Shown: positions 17,488 through 27,408, counted from the first letter of the stretch. The stretch is DNA of 45,700 nucleotides from Paracoccaceae bacterium (GCA_014359745.1 JACIYW010000005.1:1-45700), one strand, 5' to 3'. Program-made: numbers and translations. Notes: generated by a model not told the origin, from the sequence alone.

Positions 17488-18798
17488 TTATCCCGATGCC
17501 TCGGCCACGGGCGCATGGGGCCCCTGAAAGGTAAACAGAACGCCCGACACGTCATCACGAAATTCCGCATGGCCCTGAAAGGCGCACAGATCCCGTACCA
17601 GCGCCTCAAGAAACAATTCGCCCGGCAGGGCGGCGTTGCGGGTGATCAACCGGCTAAGCCCGTCCGTGCACAATTCGCGCCCGTCCGGCCCCTCGGCCTC
17701 GGTGATGCCGTCGGACATCAGGAACAACCGCTCTCCGGGTGCCAGACTGGTTTCGATGCGGCTGTAACGCGCGCCCTCTATCAGGCCGATGGGCAGCCCC
17801 CCTTCACCCAGATAGGCCACCCGGCCATCGGTGTGCACCAGCGCCGGATAGGGGTGACCGGCCTGCACCATCACGACCTTGCCGGTAATCAGATCGGCCT
17901 CGGCATAGGCCATGGTGAAATATTGATCGACATGCAGTTCCTCCAGCATCATCTTGTTGAAATGTGCGGCCACCATTTCCGGTGGCCAGGTCTCTTGCTG
18001 GCCATAGGCGCCGATCGCCATGGCGATATTGCGGTTGGCCGAAGCGGTTGACAAAAGCCCCGCCAGCCGCGCCGCCAGAAAGGCCGCCGCCACGCCGTGG
18101 CCTGACACATCGATGGAATACATCGCCACCCGGCGCGCATTGATCTGGAAATAGCCGACCAGATCGCCGCCGATATGGCCCGACGGCCGCAGCAGCAGCG
18201 ACACCGACGCGCGGCCAAAGTCGCGGTGCCGGTCGTGCACCAGGGTCATCTGCAACTGCCGCGCCTCGGCCAGGTCGCGGTCAAGGGACTGATAGACAGA
18301 TTGCAATTCGACCAGGGTTTCGCCAAGCATGCGGTTCTTCTCGCTCAACTCCCGCTCCATCCGCAGGATGCGTTCCCCCGCCATGATCCGCGCGCGCAAT
18401 TCATCGGCGTAAACCGGTTTGGTCAGAAAATCATCAGCCCCCGCATCCAGGCCGACGGCGATCTCACCCTTCTCGCTTTTCGAGGTCAGAAGGATGAAAT
18501 AGCCGTAACTGTCGCGCGGCAGCGCCCGGAAGGCCCGGCAAAATTCCAGCCCGTCCATTTCCGGCATCATCCAGTCGCTGATCACCAGATCCACCGGTTG
18601 ATGTGCGCATATCTTCAATGCCTCGGCCGCCGAGCCCGCCGCAACCACATCATAGCCCCAGCGCAACAGCGAGGCCGACAATATCTTGCGCTGCACCCGG
18701 CTGTCATCCACCACCAGAACGCGGCGTATCACCCCCGACAAGGTTGTCGGATCGGGCGGGTTTACATCGACCCGTGTGGAAAAAGCATGACCTACCAT
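17488..18798 (-). CDS. Receiver-domain PP2C-type serine phosphatase (RsbU-like response regulator)
   Basis: A 436-residue soluble regulator. Residues 25-145 are a receiver domain with D31-D32, phosphoacceptor D75 in VISDWMMPEMDG and K127. A coiled-coil linker (about 150-190) follows, then a SpoIIE/PP2C phosphatase domain with GGDLVGYF, DVSGHGVAAA, SDGITEAEG and RDDVSGVLF carrying the metal-binding aspartates. Such proteins dephosphorylate anti-sigma antagonists in partner-switching pathways. ATG 18798 is chosen because upstream residues look non-coding; its ribosome-binding site is weak. It diverges from an Hpt protein gene. No STAS or anti-sigma kinase gene is nearby. Confidence 0.88.
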   Translation of the reverse strand: MVGHAFSTRVDVNPPDPTTLSGVIRRVLVVDDSRVQRKILSASLLRWGYDVVAAGSAAEALKICAHQPVDLVISDWMMPEMDGLEFCRAFRALPRDSYGYFILLTSKSEKGEIAVGLDAGADDFLTKPVYADELRARIMAGERILRMERELSEKNRMLGETLVELQSVYQSLDRDLAEARQLQMTLVHDRHRDFGRASVSLLLRPSGHIGGDLVGYFQINARRVAMYSIDVSGHGVAAAFLAARLAGLLSTASANRNIAMAIGAYGQQETWPPEMVAAHFNKMMLEELHVDQYFTMAYAEADLITGKVVMVQAGHPYPALVHTDGRVAYLGEGGLPIGLIEGARYSRIETSLAPGERLFLMSDGITEAEGPDGRELCTDGLSRLITRNAALPGELFLEALVRDLCAFQGHAEFRDDVSGVLFTFQGPHAPVAEASG

Positions 18799-18978
18799 GC
18801 CCCAGAAGTGCCAGACGCGCCTTAACAGGACGTAAAGCGTAAAATGCCCGCGAAAGGATTTTTTCAGCTCACCAAGTGTTAATCCTGTCGGGTGCAGCAT
18901 CGGTGGCAGGTGGCAGGGCAAGGTGCCGCACGGTCGGCGCCCGAACCGTCGGCCCTGCCGCACAAGACGGAGGTTTGG

Positions 18979-19320
18979 ATGATCGACTGGGAACAGGTTG
19001 CGACACTGCGCGCCGAGGTGGGGCAGGACGACTTTCGCGAGGTTGTCGATCTGTTCCTGGAAGAGGTCGAGGATATCGTCGCGCGCCTGTCAACCGCGCC
19101 CGATCCAAAGCGCTATGAACAGGATCTGCATTTCCTGAAGGGCAGCGCGCTGAACCTGGGTTTCCGCCACCTGGGCACCCTGTGCCAGATCGGTGAAACC
19201 GAAGCGGCGGCAGGCCGGGCCGGGGGGGTGGATATCGGGGCGGTCGTGACATGTTATCATCGTTCGAAGGCCGAATTCATGGCCCGCCCCGACCTGTTCG
19301 GCCCTGCCACCGCGCCGTGA
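18979..19320 (+). CDS. Hpt-domain phosphotransfer protein
   Basis: A 113-residue single-domain histidine phosphotransfer protein. H51 in DLHFLKGSALNLGF is the expected phosphorylated histidine, within a four-helix pattern. GGAGG lies 6 nt before ATG 18979. It faces away from the receiver-phosphatase gene, which has a free receiver domain, so the two could pass phosphate between them; this is inferred from position. No hybrid kinase gene is adjacent. The 104 nt after it hold only GC-rich sequence. Confidence 0.87.
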   Translation: MIDWEQVATLRAEVGQDDFREVVDLFLEEVEDIVARLSTAPDPKRYEQDLHFLKGSALNLGFRHLGTLCQIGETEAAAGRAGGVDIGAVVTCYHRSKAEFMARPDLFGPATAP

Positions 19321-19424
19321 CACTTCCCCTCCGAAGGGCGCGCCGGTGGAGTCCCAGAACGGGCGCGATCCCGGCGGCCCCGCCCCATCGTCAGGGCGCG
19401 CCGCCGATTACGCCAAATGGCCGA

Positions 19425-20312
19425 TCACGCCGAACCGTTGATCGAGGCGATGACCTGACGCATGATCTGATCCAGCCATATCCTGACCGCATCGATCCCG
19501 CCACCAAGCGCGGTCAGCGCGGTTTCGGCCGCGGGCACCTGTGCCACGATCTGCGGTGTAAAGACATAGACCGCCCAAACCGCAACCCCGGCAAGCAACG
19601 CAATCCCGAACCCCAGCCGAAAGCCGCGCCGCGGATCGCTGGTGTCCGGCGCGGGGGACTCTGCCCGCATGTGATCGGCGTGATCGTCCGAGGCGTTGAG
19701 GGTGGCGTTGATCTGATCGATATCGGGCAAAGCCGCGCGGCCCGTTCGGGTGGTTTGCGGCGTCTGGGTGTCGTTGTCATCGGCGAACGGGTCTTTGGCG
19801 GCCCGATCCGCGCGACCGGTCCGGCCTTTGGCAAGCGCCGCCTCAAGCCCCAGATCGGCCTGCGATTCCAACCCGCCGCTTTCGGCACGGCGGGCCTGCT
19901 GTTCGCGCTCTGCCTCTTCGCGCAACAGGGCGGCCACATTCGCATCAAGCCCGCGCCGCTGCGGCGCTGCGGTGGCCGCAAGCGCCGCCACGGCCTGGGG
20001 CTGCGGCGTTGCGTCCTCTTCTTCCTCGAAATCGTCGCCCATCGGCGACACGCGCGCCGCCGCATCCGCATTGGCCCCGTCGCCTTGGGGCGGCACGGGT
20101 CCGTGTTGCGCCTGTTCCTGGTATGCCGGGGTTTCGTATTCGGGTTCTTCGAAGCCGACCTCTGGTCCCCCTGCGGGCGGATCAACCGGATCCCCCTGCG
20201 CATGAAACCAGGTATGCCCGCAATTGGAACATTGAACATCGCGGCCTTCAGCGGGAATGGCGCTGTCGTCCACTTCATACTGGGCATCGCAGTTCGGGCA
20301 GATCAATCGCAT
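19425..20312 (-). CDS. Zinc-ribbon (MJ0042-type) single-pass membrane protein
   Basis: A 295-residue protein. The N-terminal zinc ribbon has C5, C8, C28 and C31 in CPNC and CSNC pairs, followed by a long acidic, Gln/Ala-rich disordered stretch (about 45-225) and one membrane helix at about 231-252, then a short C-terminal region. The family is common in Rhodobacterales beside ftsE and has no assigned function. The start at 20312 makes the ribbon begin at residue 5. It diverges from ftsE across 147 nt. Confidence 0.82.
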   Translation of the reverse strand: MRLICPNCDAQYEVDDSAIPAEGRDVQCSNCGHTWFHAQGDPVDPPAGGPEVGFEEPEYETPAYQEQAQHGPVPPQGDGANADAAARVSPMGDDFEEEEDATPQPQAVAALAATAAPQRRGLDANVAALLREEAEREQQARRAESGGLESQADLGLEAALAKGRTGRADRAAKDPFADDNDTQTPQTTRTGRAALPDIDQINATLNASDDHADHMRAESPAPDTSDPRRGFRLGFGIALLAGVAVWAVYVFTPQIVAQVPAAETALTALGGGIDAVRIWLDQIMRQVIASINGSA

Positions 20313-20459
20313 CGGACCCCACATTCCGGAAATCTTTTGTTTCCATTCAACCGGCATATTGTAGCCTGCACCTGTGGCTAATCCAAGCATTTGTGCCGGA
20401 ACCGATTGAATCTCCTGCCGCGCTGGGCGAAACTGTCACGTCTTTTGCAGGAGTGGCCG

Positions 20460-21137
20460 GTGATCGCGCTGGAAAATGTTGCCCACAGCTATGGCGGTGG
20501 GGAATTGTTGTCTGACATGACGCACGAACTGGTGCCGGGGTCATTCCATTTTTTGACCGGGCCGTCGGGCGCCGGGAAAAGTACCTTTCTCAAGATCTGT
20601 TACGGTGAACTTGTGCCCAGCGCCGGGCGCGTGCACCTGTTCGGGCAGGATCTGCGCACCATGTCGCGCGATGCCATGGCCGATACGCGGCGGCGTATCG
20701 GGATCGTGCATCAGGATTGCCGGTTTCTGGATCACCTGCCACTGTCGGAAAACATCGCCCTGCCGTTGCTGGCCGCCGGTCGTGACCCCGCCGAAGCCGC
20801 AGATGACCTGCGCGCCCTGCTTGACTGGGTTGGCCTGGGTTCCCACGCCGATGCCCTGCCCCCCTCGCTGTCGGGAGGAGAGCGGCAGCGCGCGGCGCTG
20901 GCGCGCGCGGTGATCATGTCCCCCGACGTGATCCTTGCCGACGAACCCACCGGCAACCTTGACTGGGAAATGTCGCTGCGGCTTTTGCGCCTGTTGATCG
21001 AACTGAACCGGATGGGCAAGGCGATCCTGATCGCCACCCATGACCTGAACCTGATCCGCACCGCCAAGGCCGAGGTATCGGCCCGTGTCCTGCGCATCAG
21101 CGGCCGACGCCTGACCACCGCCGGGGCAGATCTGTGA
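20460..21137 (+). CDS. ftsE: Cell division ATP-binding protein FtsE
   Basis: ABC ATPase of 225 residues that with FtsX links the division ring to periplasmic peptidoglycan hydrolases. Walker A GPSGAGKS is at 34-41, with the LSGGERQRAALARA signature and ILADEPTGNLD Walker B. The start is GTG 20460, preceded by GCAGGAG; the longer frame from 20391 has no ribosome-binding site and extra non-conserved residues. It overlaps ftsX by 4 nt (GTGA), so translation is coupled. Confidence 0.92.
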   Translation: MIALENVAHSYGGGELLSDMTHELVPGSFHFLTGPSGAGKSTFLKICYGELVPSAGRVHLFGQDLRTMSRDAMADTRRRIGIVHQDCRFLDHLPLSENIALPLLAAGRDPAEAADDLRALLDWVGLGSHADALPPSLSGGERQRAALARAVIMSPDVILADEPTGNLDWEMSLRLLRLLIELNRMGKAILIATHDLNLIRTAKAEVSARVLRISGRRLTTAGADL

Positions 21138-22030
21138 TCCGGCCCGGCACCTTCCTGCAACGGGCCGAGGGCAACACCGGGCGCGTGGTGCCGCCTTCGG
21201 GGTTTACCGCGCGGCTGACCATCTTCAGCGCCGCCGCCATGGCGTTCCTGGCGGTGTTCGCGCTGGCGCTGGCGCTGGCTGCCGGCCGGATGGCCGACCG
21301 TTGGGATGCCGCCCTCGCCGATACAGCCACCATCCGCATCGCCGCCCCCCAGGGCCAGATGGAAACGCAAACCGCCATCGTTCAGGAAATCCTGCGCACC
21401 ACCCCCGGCGTCACCGAGGCGCGCGTGCTGCCGGTCGAGGAAAGCCGCGCCCTGCTGGAACCCTGGTTCGGCCCCGACCTGCCGATCGAAAGCCTTGCCA
21501 TTCCGCAGCTGATCGCGGTAAGAACCGCCGCACCGGGCTTTGACGCCCAGTCCCTGCGCCTGCGCCTGAGCGCCGAGGCCCCCGGCGCGGTGCTGGACGA
21601 TCACACCCGCTGGCGTCAGCCACTGGTCCGCGCCGCCGCCCGGCTTCGCAGCCTTGGCTTTGCCGCGATCGGGCTGATCGGCGCAACCGTGGCCGCGATG
21701 ATCGTTCTGGCCGCACAGGCCGCCCTTTCGGCGAATGCGCAGGTGATCACGGTGCTGCGCCTGATCGGGGCGCGCGATGCGTTCATCGCGCGCGCCTTCG
21801 TGCGCCGGTTCACCCTGCGCGCCTTTGGCGGGGCGGTGGCGGGAACCGCCCTTGGCATGCTGGCCTTGGCCCTGATGCCGGGCGATCCCGCAACCGGGGC
21901 CTTCCTGACCGACATCGGCTTTCACGGCGCAGAATGGCTCAGCCCGCTCTTGATCCCGCCCTTCGCCGCGATCACGGCTTTCATCGCCACCCGCGCCGCC
22001 GCGCTGCGTCGCCTCAAGGAACTGACATGA
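21134..22030 (+). CDS. ftsX: Cell division protein FtsX
   Basis: Permease-like partner of FtsE, 298 residues with four predicted membrane segments: one near residues 30-52, a periplasmic domain of about 120 residues, then three more between about 175 and 285. The start is GTG 21134 overlapping the ftsE stop. It overlaps plsC by 4 nt (ATGA), so ftsE, ftsX and plsC form one coupled operon. Identification rests on gene order and topology as well as sequence pattern. Confidence 0.9.
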   Translation: MIRPGTFLQRAEGNTGRVVPPSGFTARLTIFSAAAMAFLAVFALALALAAGRMADRWDAALADTATIRIAAPQGQMETQTAIVQEILRTTPGVTEARVLPVEESRALLEPWFGPDLPIESLAIPQLIAVRTAAPGFDAQSLRLRLSAEAPGAVLDDHTRWRQPLVRAAARLRSLGFAAIGLIGATVAAMIVLAAQAALSANAQVITVLRLIGARDAFIARAFVRRFTLRAFGGAVAGTALGMLALALMPGDPATGAFLTDIGFHGAEWLSPLLIPPFAAITAFIATRAAALRRLKELT

Positions 22031-22776
22031 TGGCAAATCTGCTGCAATGGATCCGGTCGATCGTTTTCCAGATCGTGCTTTACACCTCGATGCCGGTGAT
22101 CGGGCTGATCTATCTGCCCTGGGCCCTGGTCAGCCGACGCGGCGCTTACGGGGCGGTGCACGGCTTTTGCCGGTTCGCGCGCTGGGCGGCCCGCGTCATC
22201 GTCGGCCTGCGCTCGGAAATCCGCGGCACCCCGCCACAGGGCGCGGTAATGATCGCGGCAAAGCACCAATCGTTCTTTGATATCATAATGATCGTTTCGG
22301 TCACCCCGCACCCGCGTTTCATCATGAAACAGGAACTGCTGCGCACGCCCATAGTGGGCTGGTATTCCCGCCAGATCGGCTGCATCCCGGTGGATCGCGG
22401 CAAACGCGGCCGCGCCATCGCCAAGCTGATGGAGGCCGTGACCGAAGGCCGCGCCGAGGCCGGTCAACTGGTGATCTATCCCCAGGGCACCCGCACCGCG
22501 CCGGGCGCCAACCTGCCCTACAAGATCGGCACCGGCCTGATCTACGAGGAACTTGGCCAGCCCTGTGTGCCCGCGGGCACCAACGTCGGCCTGTTCTGGC
22601 CCCGCGGCGGCGTGTTCCGAAAACCCGGCCTGGCGGTCGTGGAATTCCTGCCGCAGATGCCCGCGGGCCTGCCCCGCGATGTGTTCATGGCCCGGCTTCA
22701 GGAAACGGTCGAAGCCTGTTCCAACCGCCTGATGGCCGAGGCCGGATACACCGCCCCGGCACACCCCGGTTCCTGA
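22027..22776 (+). CDS. plsC: 1-acyl-sn-glycerol-3-phosphate acyltransferase
   Basis: Membrane acyltransferase of 249 residues that converts lysophosphatidic acid to phosphatidic acid. The catalytic HX4D motif is H80-QSFF-D85, the acceptor-binding block is YPQGTRTAPG, and an N-terminal hydrophobic segment (about 10-35) anchors it. The start ATG overlaps the ftsX stop; a second ATG directly follows. Its place behind ftsEX couples phospholipid supply to division in this lineage. It ends 10 nt from the convergent peroxiredoxin gene. Confidence 0.9.
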   Translation: MMANLLQWIRSIVFQIVLYTSMPVIGLIYLPWALVSRRGAYGAVHGFCRFARWAARVIVGLRSEIRGTPPQGAVMIAAKHQSFFDIIMIVSVTPHPRFIMKQELLRTPIVGWYSRQIGCIPVDRGKRGRAIAKLMEAVTEGRAEAGQLVIYPQGTRTAPGANLPYKIGTGLIYEELGQPCVPAGTNVGLFWPRGGVFRKPGLAVVEFLPQMPAGLPRDVFMARLQETVEACSNRLMAEAGYTAPAHPGS

Positions 22777-22786
22777 CGCCTGCGCC

Positions 22787-23545
22787 TCAGCCCGCCATGG
22801 GCATCAGGATGGCCGGCCGATACCAGCCCTCACGCACCGGAACCACCTGAAGATAATCGCGCACCTCGCACACCTGCACCCCGAAGATTTCGCGGTTTTC
22901 CGCCACGGTGCGCCCCGGAACGCACAGCATGTCATCGCCCGGCTGCCAGTCGGCCGGGGTGCCAAGGTTATAGCGGTCGCTGGCCTGCAACGCATCGATA
23001 ACCCGCAAGGTTTCATCGGTACTACGCCCGATCATGCGCGGATATTCAAAGATCATCCGCACCCGCAACGCCGGATCAACCACAAACGATTTGCGGATCG
23101 GGCACGCTTCGCTTTGTTTGGGGTGGATCATGCCAAAGGCATTCGACAGGACACCGCTTTGATCGGCGACCGATGGAAAATCGATCTCCACCTCGAATAT
23201 CTCCTCGATATCCTTACGCCAGGCAACCTGCCGCTCCAGTGGATCGCCCGAGATCGTCATCAGACGCACCCCGCGCGCCGCGAAATCCGGCGCGGCGGCG
23301 GCGAACCCCGCCATTTCGGTGCTGCACACCGGCGTGAACGATCCAGGATGGCTGAACAAAAAGGTCCATTGCCCCTCTGCCCACTCATGAAACCGGATAC
23401 GGCCTTCGGTCGATTCCGCAGTGAAATCGGGAAACACATCCCCCAGTTTCGGAATCCACTTCACACGCTCACGGTATGATAGGGGCAAGCGAACGCTTTC
23501 CCCATCCTTGCCACGCCCTGAAAACAACTGCATACCCATACCCAA
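22787..23545 (-). CDS. 1-Cys peroxiredoxin (Prx6/AhpC-TSA family)
   Basis: Thiol peroxidase of about 252 residues with a C-terminal extension typical of the Prx6 group. The peroxidatic cysteine C74 lies in HPGSFTPVCSTE, where Ser replaces the usual Thr after Cys; the Thr three residues before Cys is kept. No canonical resolving Cys-Pro pair is visible, fitting a 1-Cys mechanism. The start is ambiguous among ATGs at 23545, 23539 and 23533; an AGGGGTGAG region lies upstream. An AT-rich 200-nt region precedes it, unusual here and likely its promoter. Confidence 0.85.
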   Translation of the reverse strand: MGMGMQLFSGRGKDGESVRLPLSYRERVKWIPKLGDVFPDFTAESTEGRIRFHEWAEGQWTFLFSHPGSFTPVCSTEMAGFAAAAPDFAARGVRLMTISGDPLERQVAWRKDIEEIFEVEIDFPSVADQSGVLSNAFGMIHPKQSEACPIRKSFVVDPALRVRMIFEYPRMIGRSTDETLRVIDALQASDRYNLGTPADWQPGDDMLCVPGRTVAENREIFGVQVCEVRDYLQVVPVREGWYRPAILMPMAG

Positions 23546-23709
23546 CTCACCCCTAGGTTGATCACGGAATATAACCTTTTTTTAAGGCCAGAATACAACC
23601 AACGGGTGAAACTTGACGGAATTAAGGCAAAGTAACAAATTTTATATGCCTTATTCACTTTTTTGAAACGCCGCCCGGAAACATGCCCCCAAGGCGGGCA
23701 CAGGCCCCG

Positions 23710-23733
23710 AAAAACCGACGGCCTGCCGCCGGT
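23710..23733 (-). terminator. Rho-independent terminator of accA
   Basis: On the minus strand ACCGGCGG-CAGG-CCGTCGGT forms an 8-bp stem with one G-U pair and a 4-nt loop, ending in TTTTTC. It begins 9 nt after the accA stop codon. Confidence 0.75.
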
Positions 23734-23742
23734 TCAGGCCAG

Positions 23743-24702
23743 TCACGCGGCCAGGCCCTTGCCGCCGATCTCCAGAAACTTCTGCCTGCGCGCCCGAACC
23801 AGCGCATCGGGCTTCTTGCCCGCCAGATCCTTCAGCATCGCACCCAGCGCCTTGCCCACCGACGCGATCGCCGCCGCACGGTCGCGCTGCGCGCCGCCCA
23901 ACGGCTCGGCGATCACCCGGTCGATGACACCCAGCTTTTCCAGATCCTGCGCGGTCAGGCGCAACGCCTCGGCCGCCTCGCGCATCTTGTCGGCATCCTT
24001 CCACAGGATCGACGCACAGCCCTCGGGCGAGATCACCGAATAGACCGAATGTTCCAGCATCGCCACCCGGTTCGCGGTGGCAAAGGCCACCGCGCCGCCC
24101 GATCCCCCCTCGCCGATAATCACCGACACCAGCGGCACCCCCAACGACAGGCACTTTTGCGTTGCGCGCGCGATCGCCTCGGATTGCCCGCGCTCCTCGG
24201 CGCCCTTGCCGGGATAGGCGCCGGGCGTGTCCACCAGCGTGATCACCGGCAGACCGAACCGATGCGCCAGATCCATCAGCCGGATCGCCTTGCGATAGCC
24301 TTCGGGGCGCGCCATGCCGAAATTGCGCGCGATACGGCTTTTGGTGTCATGGCCCTTCTCATGGCCGATCACCATCACCGGCTGATCGTTGAACCGCGCC
24401 AGACCGCCCATCACGGCATGATCGTCGGCAAAATTCCGGTCGCCGGCCAGGGGCGTATATTCGGTAAACAGCGCCTCGATGTAATCCTTGCAATGCGGCC
24501 TGTCGGGATGGCGCGCCACCTGGCATTTCTGCCAGGGCGTCAGCCCCTTGTAGAGATCGCGCAACATGGCCTCGGCCTTGCGGTCCAGCGCTGCGGCCTC
24601 CTTCTCGACATCCATGCCGGTATTCTGCCGGGCCAGCGCGCGCAATTCCTCGGATTTGCCCTCGATCTCGGCCAGTGATTTCTCGAACTCAAGATATTGC
24701 AT
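23743..24702 (-). CDS. accA: Acetyl-CoA carboxylase carboxyltransferase subunit alpha
   Basis: Half of the carboxyltransferase that makes malonyl-CoA for fatty acid synthesis; 319 residues, the usual AccA length. Visible blocks include [17 protein letters not shown] near the N-terminus, [11 protein letters not shown], the crotonase-fold [10 protein letters not shown] and the [12 protein letters not shown] oxyanion region, then [15 protein letters not shown] 24702 is used; the codon before it is GTG and would add one residue. It is transcribed alone with its own terminator. Confidence 0.96.
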   Translation of the reverse strand: MQYLEFEKSLAEIEGKSEELRALARQNTGMDVEKEAAALDRKAEAMLRDLYKGLTPWQKCQVARHPDRPHCKDYIEALFTEYTPLAGDRNFADDHAVMGGLARFNDQPVMVIGHEKGHDTKSRIARNFGMARPEGYRKAIRLMDLAHRFGLPVITLVDTPGAYPGKGAEERGQSEAIARATQKCLSLGVPLVSVIIGEGGSGGAVAFATANRVAMLEHSVYSVISPEGCASILWKDADKMREAAEALRLTAQDLEKLGVIDRVIAEPLGGAQRDRAAAIASVGKALGAMLKDLAGKKPDALVRARRQKFLEIGGKGLAA

Positions 24703-24781
24703 CACGCATCCCTTTACCGACAGGGGCTATATGCCCGCCCTCACCCGCATTTGCAACGCCGTGCCCCTGCCCTGTTTTCGC

Positions 24782-24809
24782 ATCACCTTGAAAAAATACT
24801 CTCGGGGGG
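24782..24809 (-). repeat. Dispersed 3'-end element, copy c
   Basis: On the minus strand CCCCCCGAGAGTATTTTTTC followed by AAGGTGATG. It lies 58 nt after the stop of the ABC permease gene and is oriented with it. It is the most diverged of the five copies in the tail. Confidence 0.6.
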
Positions 24810-24867
24810 TGAGGCCGCAGGCCGAGGGGGGCAGACAGCCCCCCTGCCCGCCATCCCGCGTTCCCGA

Positions 24868-27408
24868 TCAGTCCTGCGCCCGCAACACCCGCGCCGGGCG
24901 CGCCGCGAGCGGTCGCAGGGCAAAGCCCAGCCCCGCAAGCAGCGTGGCGACAATCCCCCCCAGAATGATTGCAAGGGCCGACAGCGGCTCAAACCGGAAG
25001 GATGCCTCCATCACGAACACCATCACCGCCCAGCCGGCCAACCCGCCGGCGATCACCGCCACCCCGCCTGCCGCGGCCCCCAGCACCGCCGAGCGCAGCG
25101 CGAAAGACCACAATATCCGCCCCCGCGTCGCGCCGATGGTCTTCAGAACCGCCGCCTCGAACACCCGCGCCCTCTCGCCCGCCGCCGCCGCCCCGATCAG
25201 CACGACAAATCCCGTCACCAGCGTCGCGGCCGCCGCATAGGATGTGGCCGCCGCAATGGCGCCCAGCGCCTCGCTGACGCGCGCCACCACATCGCGGACG
25301 CGGATCGCGGTGATGTTGGGATAGGCACTGGCCAGATCGCGCAGGATCGGGGCCTCTGCCTCGGGCGTCGCATAGACGGTCGAAATGAACGTATGCGGCG
25401 CACCGGCCAGCGCACCGGGATTCATCGTCAGCACGAAACCGATCCCGGCGGTCGAAAAATCCACCTCGCGGAAACTGGTGATCGTGGCCTCGATATCGCG
25501 GCCCAGGATGTTGACGGTGATCCTGTCGCCCAGCTTCAGGCCAAGTTCCGCGCCCTCCTCGGCGGCAAAGCTGATCAGGGGCGGGCCTTGATAGCCCTCG
25601 GGCCACCAGGTGCCGGCGGTCAGCGTGGTATTGGCGGGCATCCGGTCGGCATAGGTCACGCCGCGATCGCCGCGCAGAACCCAGTGATTGCCCGCCACCT
25701 CGCGCGCCGGGCGGCCGTTGATGCGGGTGATCACGCCGCGCAGCATCGGCGCGCTTTCCACTTTCATGACAGCCGGATCCCGGTTCAGCCGGTCCATGAA
25801 CCCGGCCATCTGGTCGCCCTGTATATCGACAAAGAAATAGCTTGGCGCCCGATCCGGCAGATCGCGGTCAATTGCACGGCGCAGGTTTGCGTCTATCTGC
25901 CCCACCGCCGCCAGCACCGCCAGCCCCAGCCCCAGCGACAGGATGACCGAGGCCGAGGCCTCGCCCGGCCCGCCCACCGCGCCCAGCGCCAGACGCAGCG
26001 CGGTCTTGCCGCGCAGCCGCCGTGCCCGCGCGCCGCGCCGCGCCAGCCAGCGCACCGCCACCGCCGCCAACGCCAGCACCACCAGCGCGCCCAGAATGCC
26101 CGCCGCCGTGCCCAGCGCCAGACGCGGCACCCCCGAAAACCACACCGATGCCGCCACCAGAAGCGCCAGAACTGCGGCCAGCACCACCAGCATCCGCACC
26201 CCCGGCCAGCGCCGGTCCCCCGGCATGACGCCGCGATAAAGCGCCGCGGCCCGCACCTGCGCCGTGCGCCCCAGCGGCCAAAGCGTGAACAAAAGCGCCG
26301 TCAGCACCCCGTAAAGCGCCGCCTCGGCCAGCGGCGCGGGATAGACAGAAAACGCCACCGGAATCGGCAGCGCCGATGCGATCAGCGGCGCGAACAGCAG
26401 CGGCACGCCCGCCCCCAGGATCAGGCCCAGCACAACCCCCGCCGCCGTCAGCACGCCGACCTGCATCAGGTAAATCAGGAATATCAACCACCCCTCGGCC
26501 CCCAGCGTGCGCAGCGTGGCAATCACCGCCGCCTTGCCATCAAGATAGGAGCGCACGGCGGCCGATACGCCAACCCCGCCCACCGCCAGCCCCGCCAGCC
26601 CGACCAGCACCAGGAACGCCCCGATCCGTTCCACAAACCGGCTGACGCCCGGCGCGCCATTGCGCCGGTCCTGCCAGCGCATGCCGGTGTCGCGAAACCG
26701 CGCTTCGGCACGGGCCTTCACGGCGGGCAGGCTGGCGCCCTCGGGCAGCAGCAAACGATATTTCGTTTCAAAAAGCGTCCCCGGCCCCAACAGTTCAGAC
26801 CCAGTCAGCAGCGCCCCGGTCGCAACGATGGTGCGCGGACCCAAGCTGAATCCCCCCGCCGCCGCATCGGGTTCGCGGATCAGCGCGGCGGTCAGGCGAA
26901 AATCCTGCATGCCAAGGCGAAAGATATCGCCGGGCTTCATCCCCAGCCGATCCACCAGCACCTTGTCCATCACCCCGCCGGGCAGACCACCTCGCACCGC
27001 CAGCGCCTCGGCCAGCGGCATCGCCGGTTGCAACTCTACCTGCCCCAAGAGCGGATAGGCCGCGTCCACGCCCTTGACCTGCGTCAGCGCGCGCTCTGCC
27101 GTATCGCCCGTGCCCACCACGGCCATCGACCGGAAATCGACCACCTCCGACACCGCCGCGGCGCGGCGTTTCATGAACCGGCGCTCGTCCTCCGAGGCGA
27201 AGCGATAGGTGAATCCCATCTCGGCGTCGCCGCCCAGCAAGACCGCGCCCTGATCGCTCAGCCCCCGTTCAAGGCTGACCTGCACCGTGCCCACCGCGGC
27301 AATCGCGCCAACCCCCAGCGCCAGGCAGGCCAGAAACACCCGAAAACCCGCCAGCCCGCCGCGCAATTCGCGCCAGGCGATGCGCCAGGCCAATGCGATC
27401 CCCGTCAT
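24868..27408 (-). CDS. ABC transporter permease of the FtsX-like (MacB/LolC/YbbP) type
   Basis: An 846-residue permease with two FtsX-like modules: a membrane helix near residues 20-45, a large periplasmic domain, a helix cluster at about 265-400, further helices at about 415-465 and near 500, a second periplasmic domain, and three helices in the last 150 residues. This matches the YbbP-type exporter architecture. The neighbouring ATPase overlaps by 4 nt, and the divergent esterase resembles TesA, which sits beside ybbA-ybbP in E. coli. Substrate is unknown; lipid or lipoprotein handling is plausible. Confidence 0.88.
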   Translation of the reverse strand: MTGIALAWRIAWRELRGGLAGFRVFLACLALGVGAIAAVGTVQVSLERGLSDQGAVLLGGDAEMGFTYRFASEDERRFMKRRAAAVSEVVDFRSMAVVGTGDTAERALTQVKGVDAAYPLLGQVELQPAMPLAEALAVRGGLPGGVMDKVLVDRLGMKPGDIFRLGMQDFRLTAALIREPDAAAGGFSLGPRTIVATGALLTGSELLGPGTLFETKYRLLLPEGASLPAVKARAEARFRDTGMRWQDRRNGAPGVSRFVERIGAFLVLVGLAGLAVGGVGVSAAVRSYLDGKAAVIATLRTLGAEGWLIFLIYLMQVGVLTAAGVVLGLILGAGVPLLFAPLIASALPIPVAFSVYPAPLAEAALYGVLTALLFTLWPLGRTAQVRAAALYRGVMPGDRRWPGVRMLVVLAAVLALLVAASVWFSGVPRLALGTAAGILGALVVLALAAVAVRWLARRGARARRLRGKTALRLALGAVGGPGEASASVILSLGLGLAVLAAVGQIDANLRRAIDRDLPDRAPSYFFVDIQGDQMAGFMDRLNRDPAVMKVESAPMLRGVITRINGRPAREVAGNHWVLRGDRGVTYADRMPANTTLTAGTWWPEGYQGPPLISFAAEEGAELGLKLGDRITVNILGRDIEATITSFREVDFSTAGIGFVLTMNPGALAGAPHTFISTVYATPEAEAPILRDLASAYPNITAIRVRDVVARVSEALGAIAAATSYAAAATLVTGFVVLIGAAAAGERARVFEAAVLKTIGATRGRILWSFALRSAVLGAAAGGVAVIAGGLAGWAVMVFVMEASFRFEPLSALAIILGGIVATLLAGLGFALRPLAARPARVLRAQD

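Noticed and set aside
20391-20459. Upstream ATG for ftsE
   Set aside because: The 23 added residues are not FtsE-like, while GTG 20460 has GCAGGAG at proper spacing and begins the conserved sequence.
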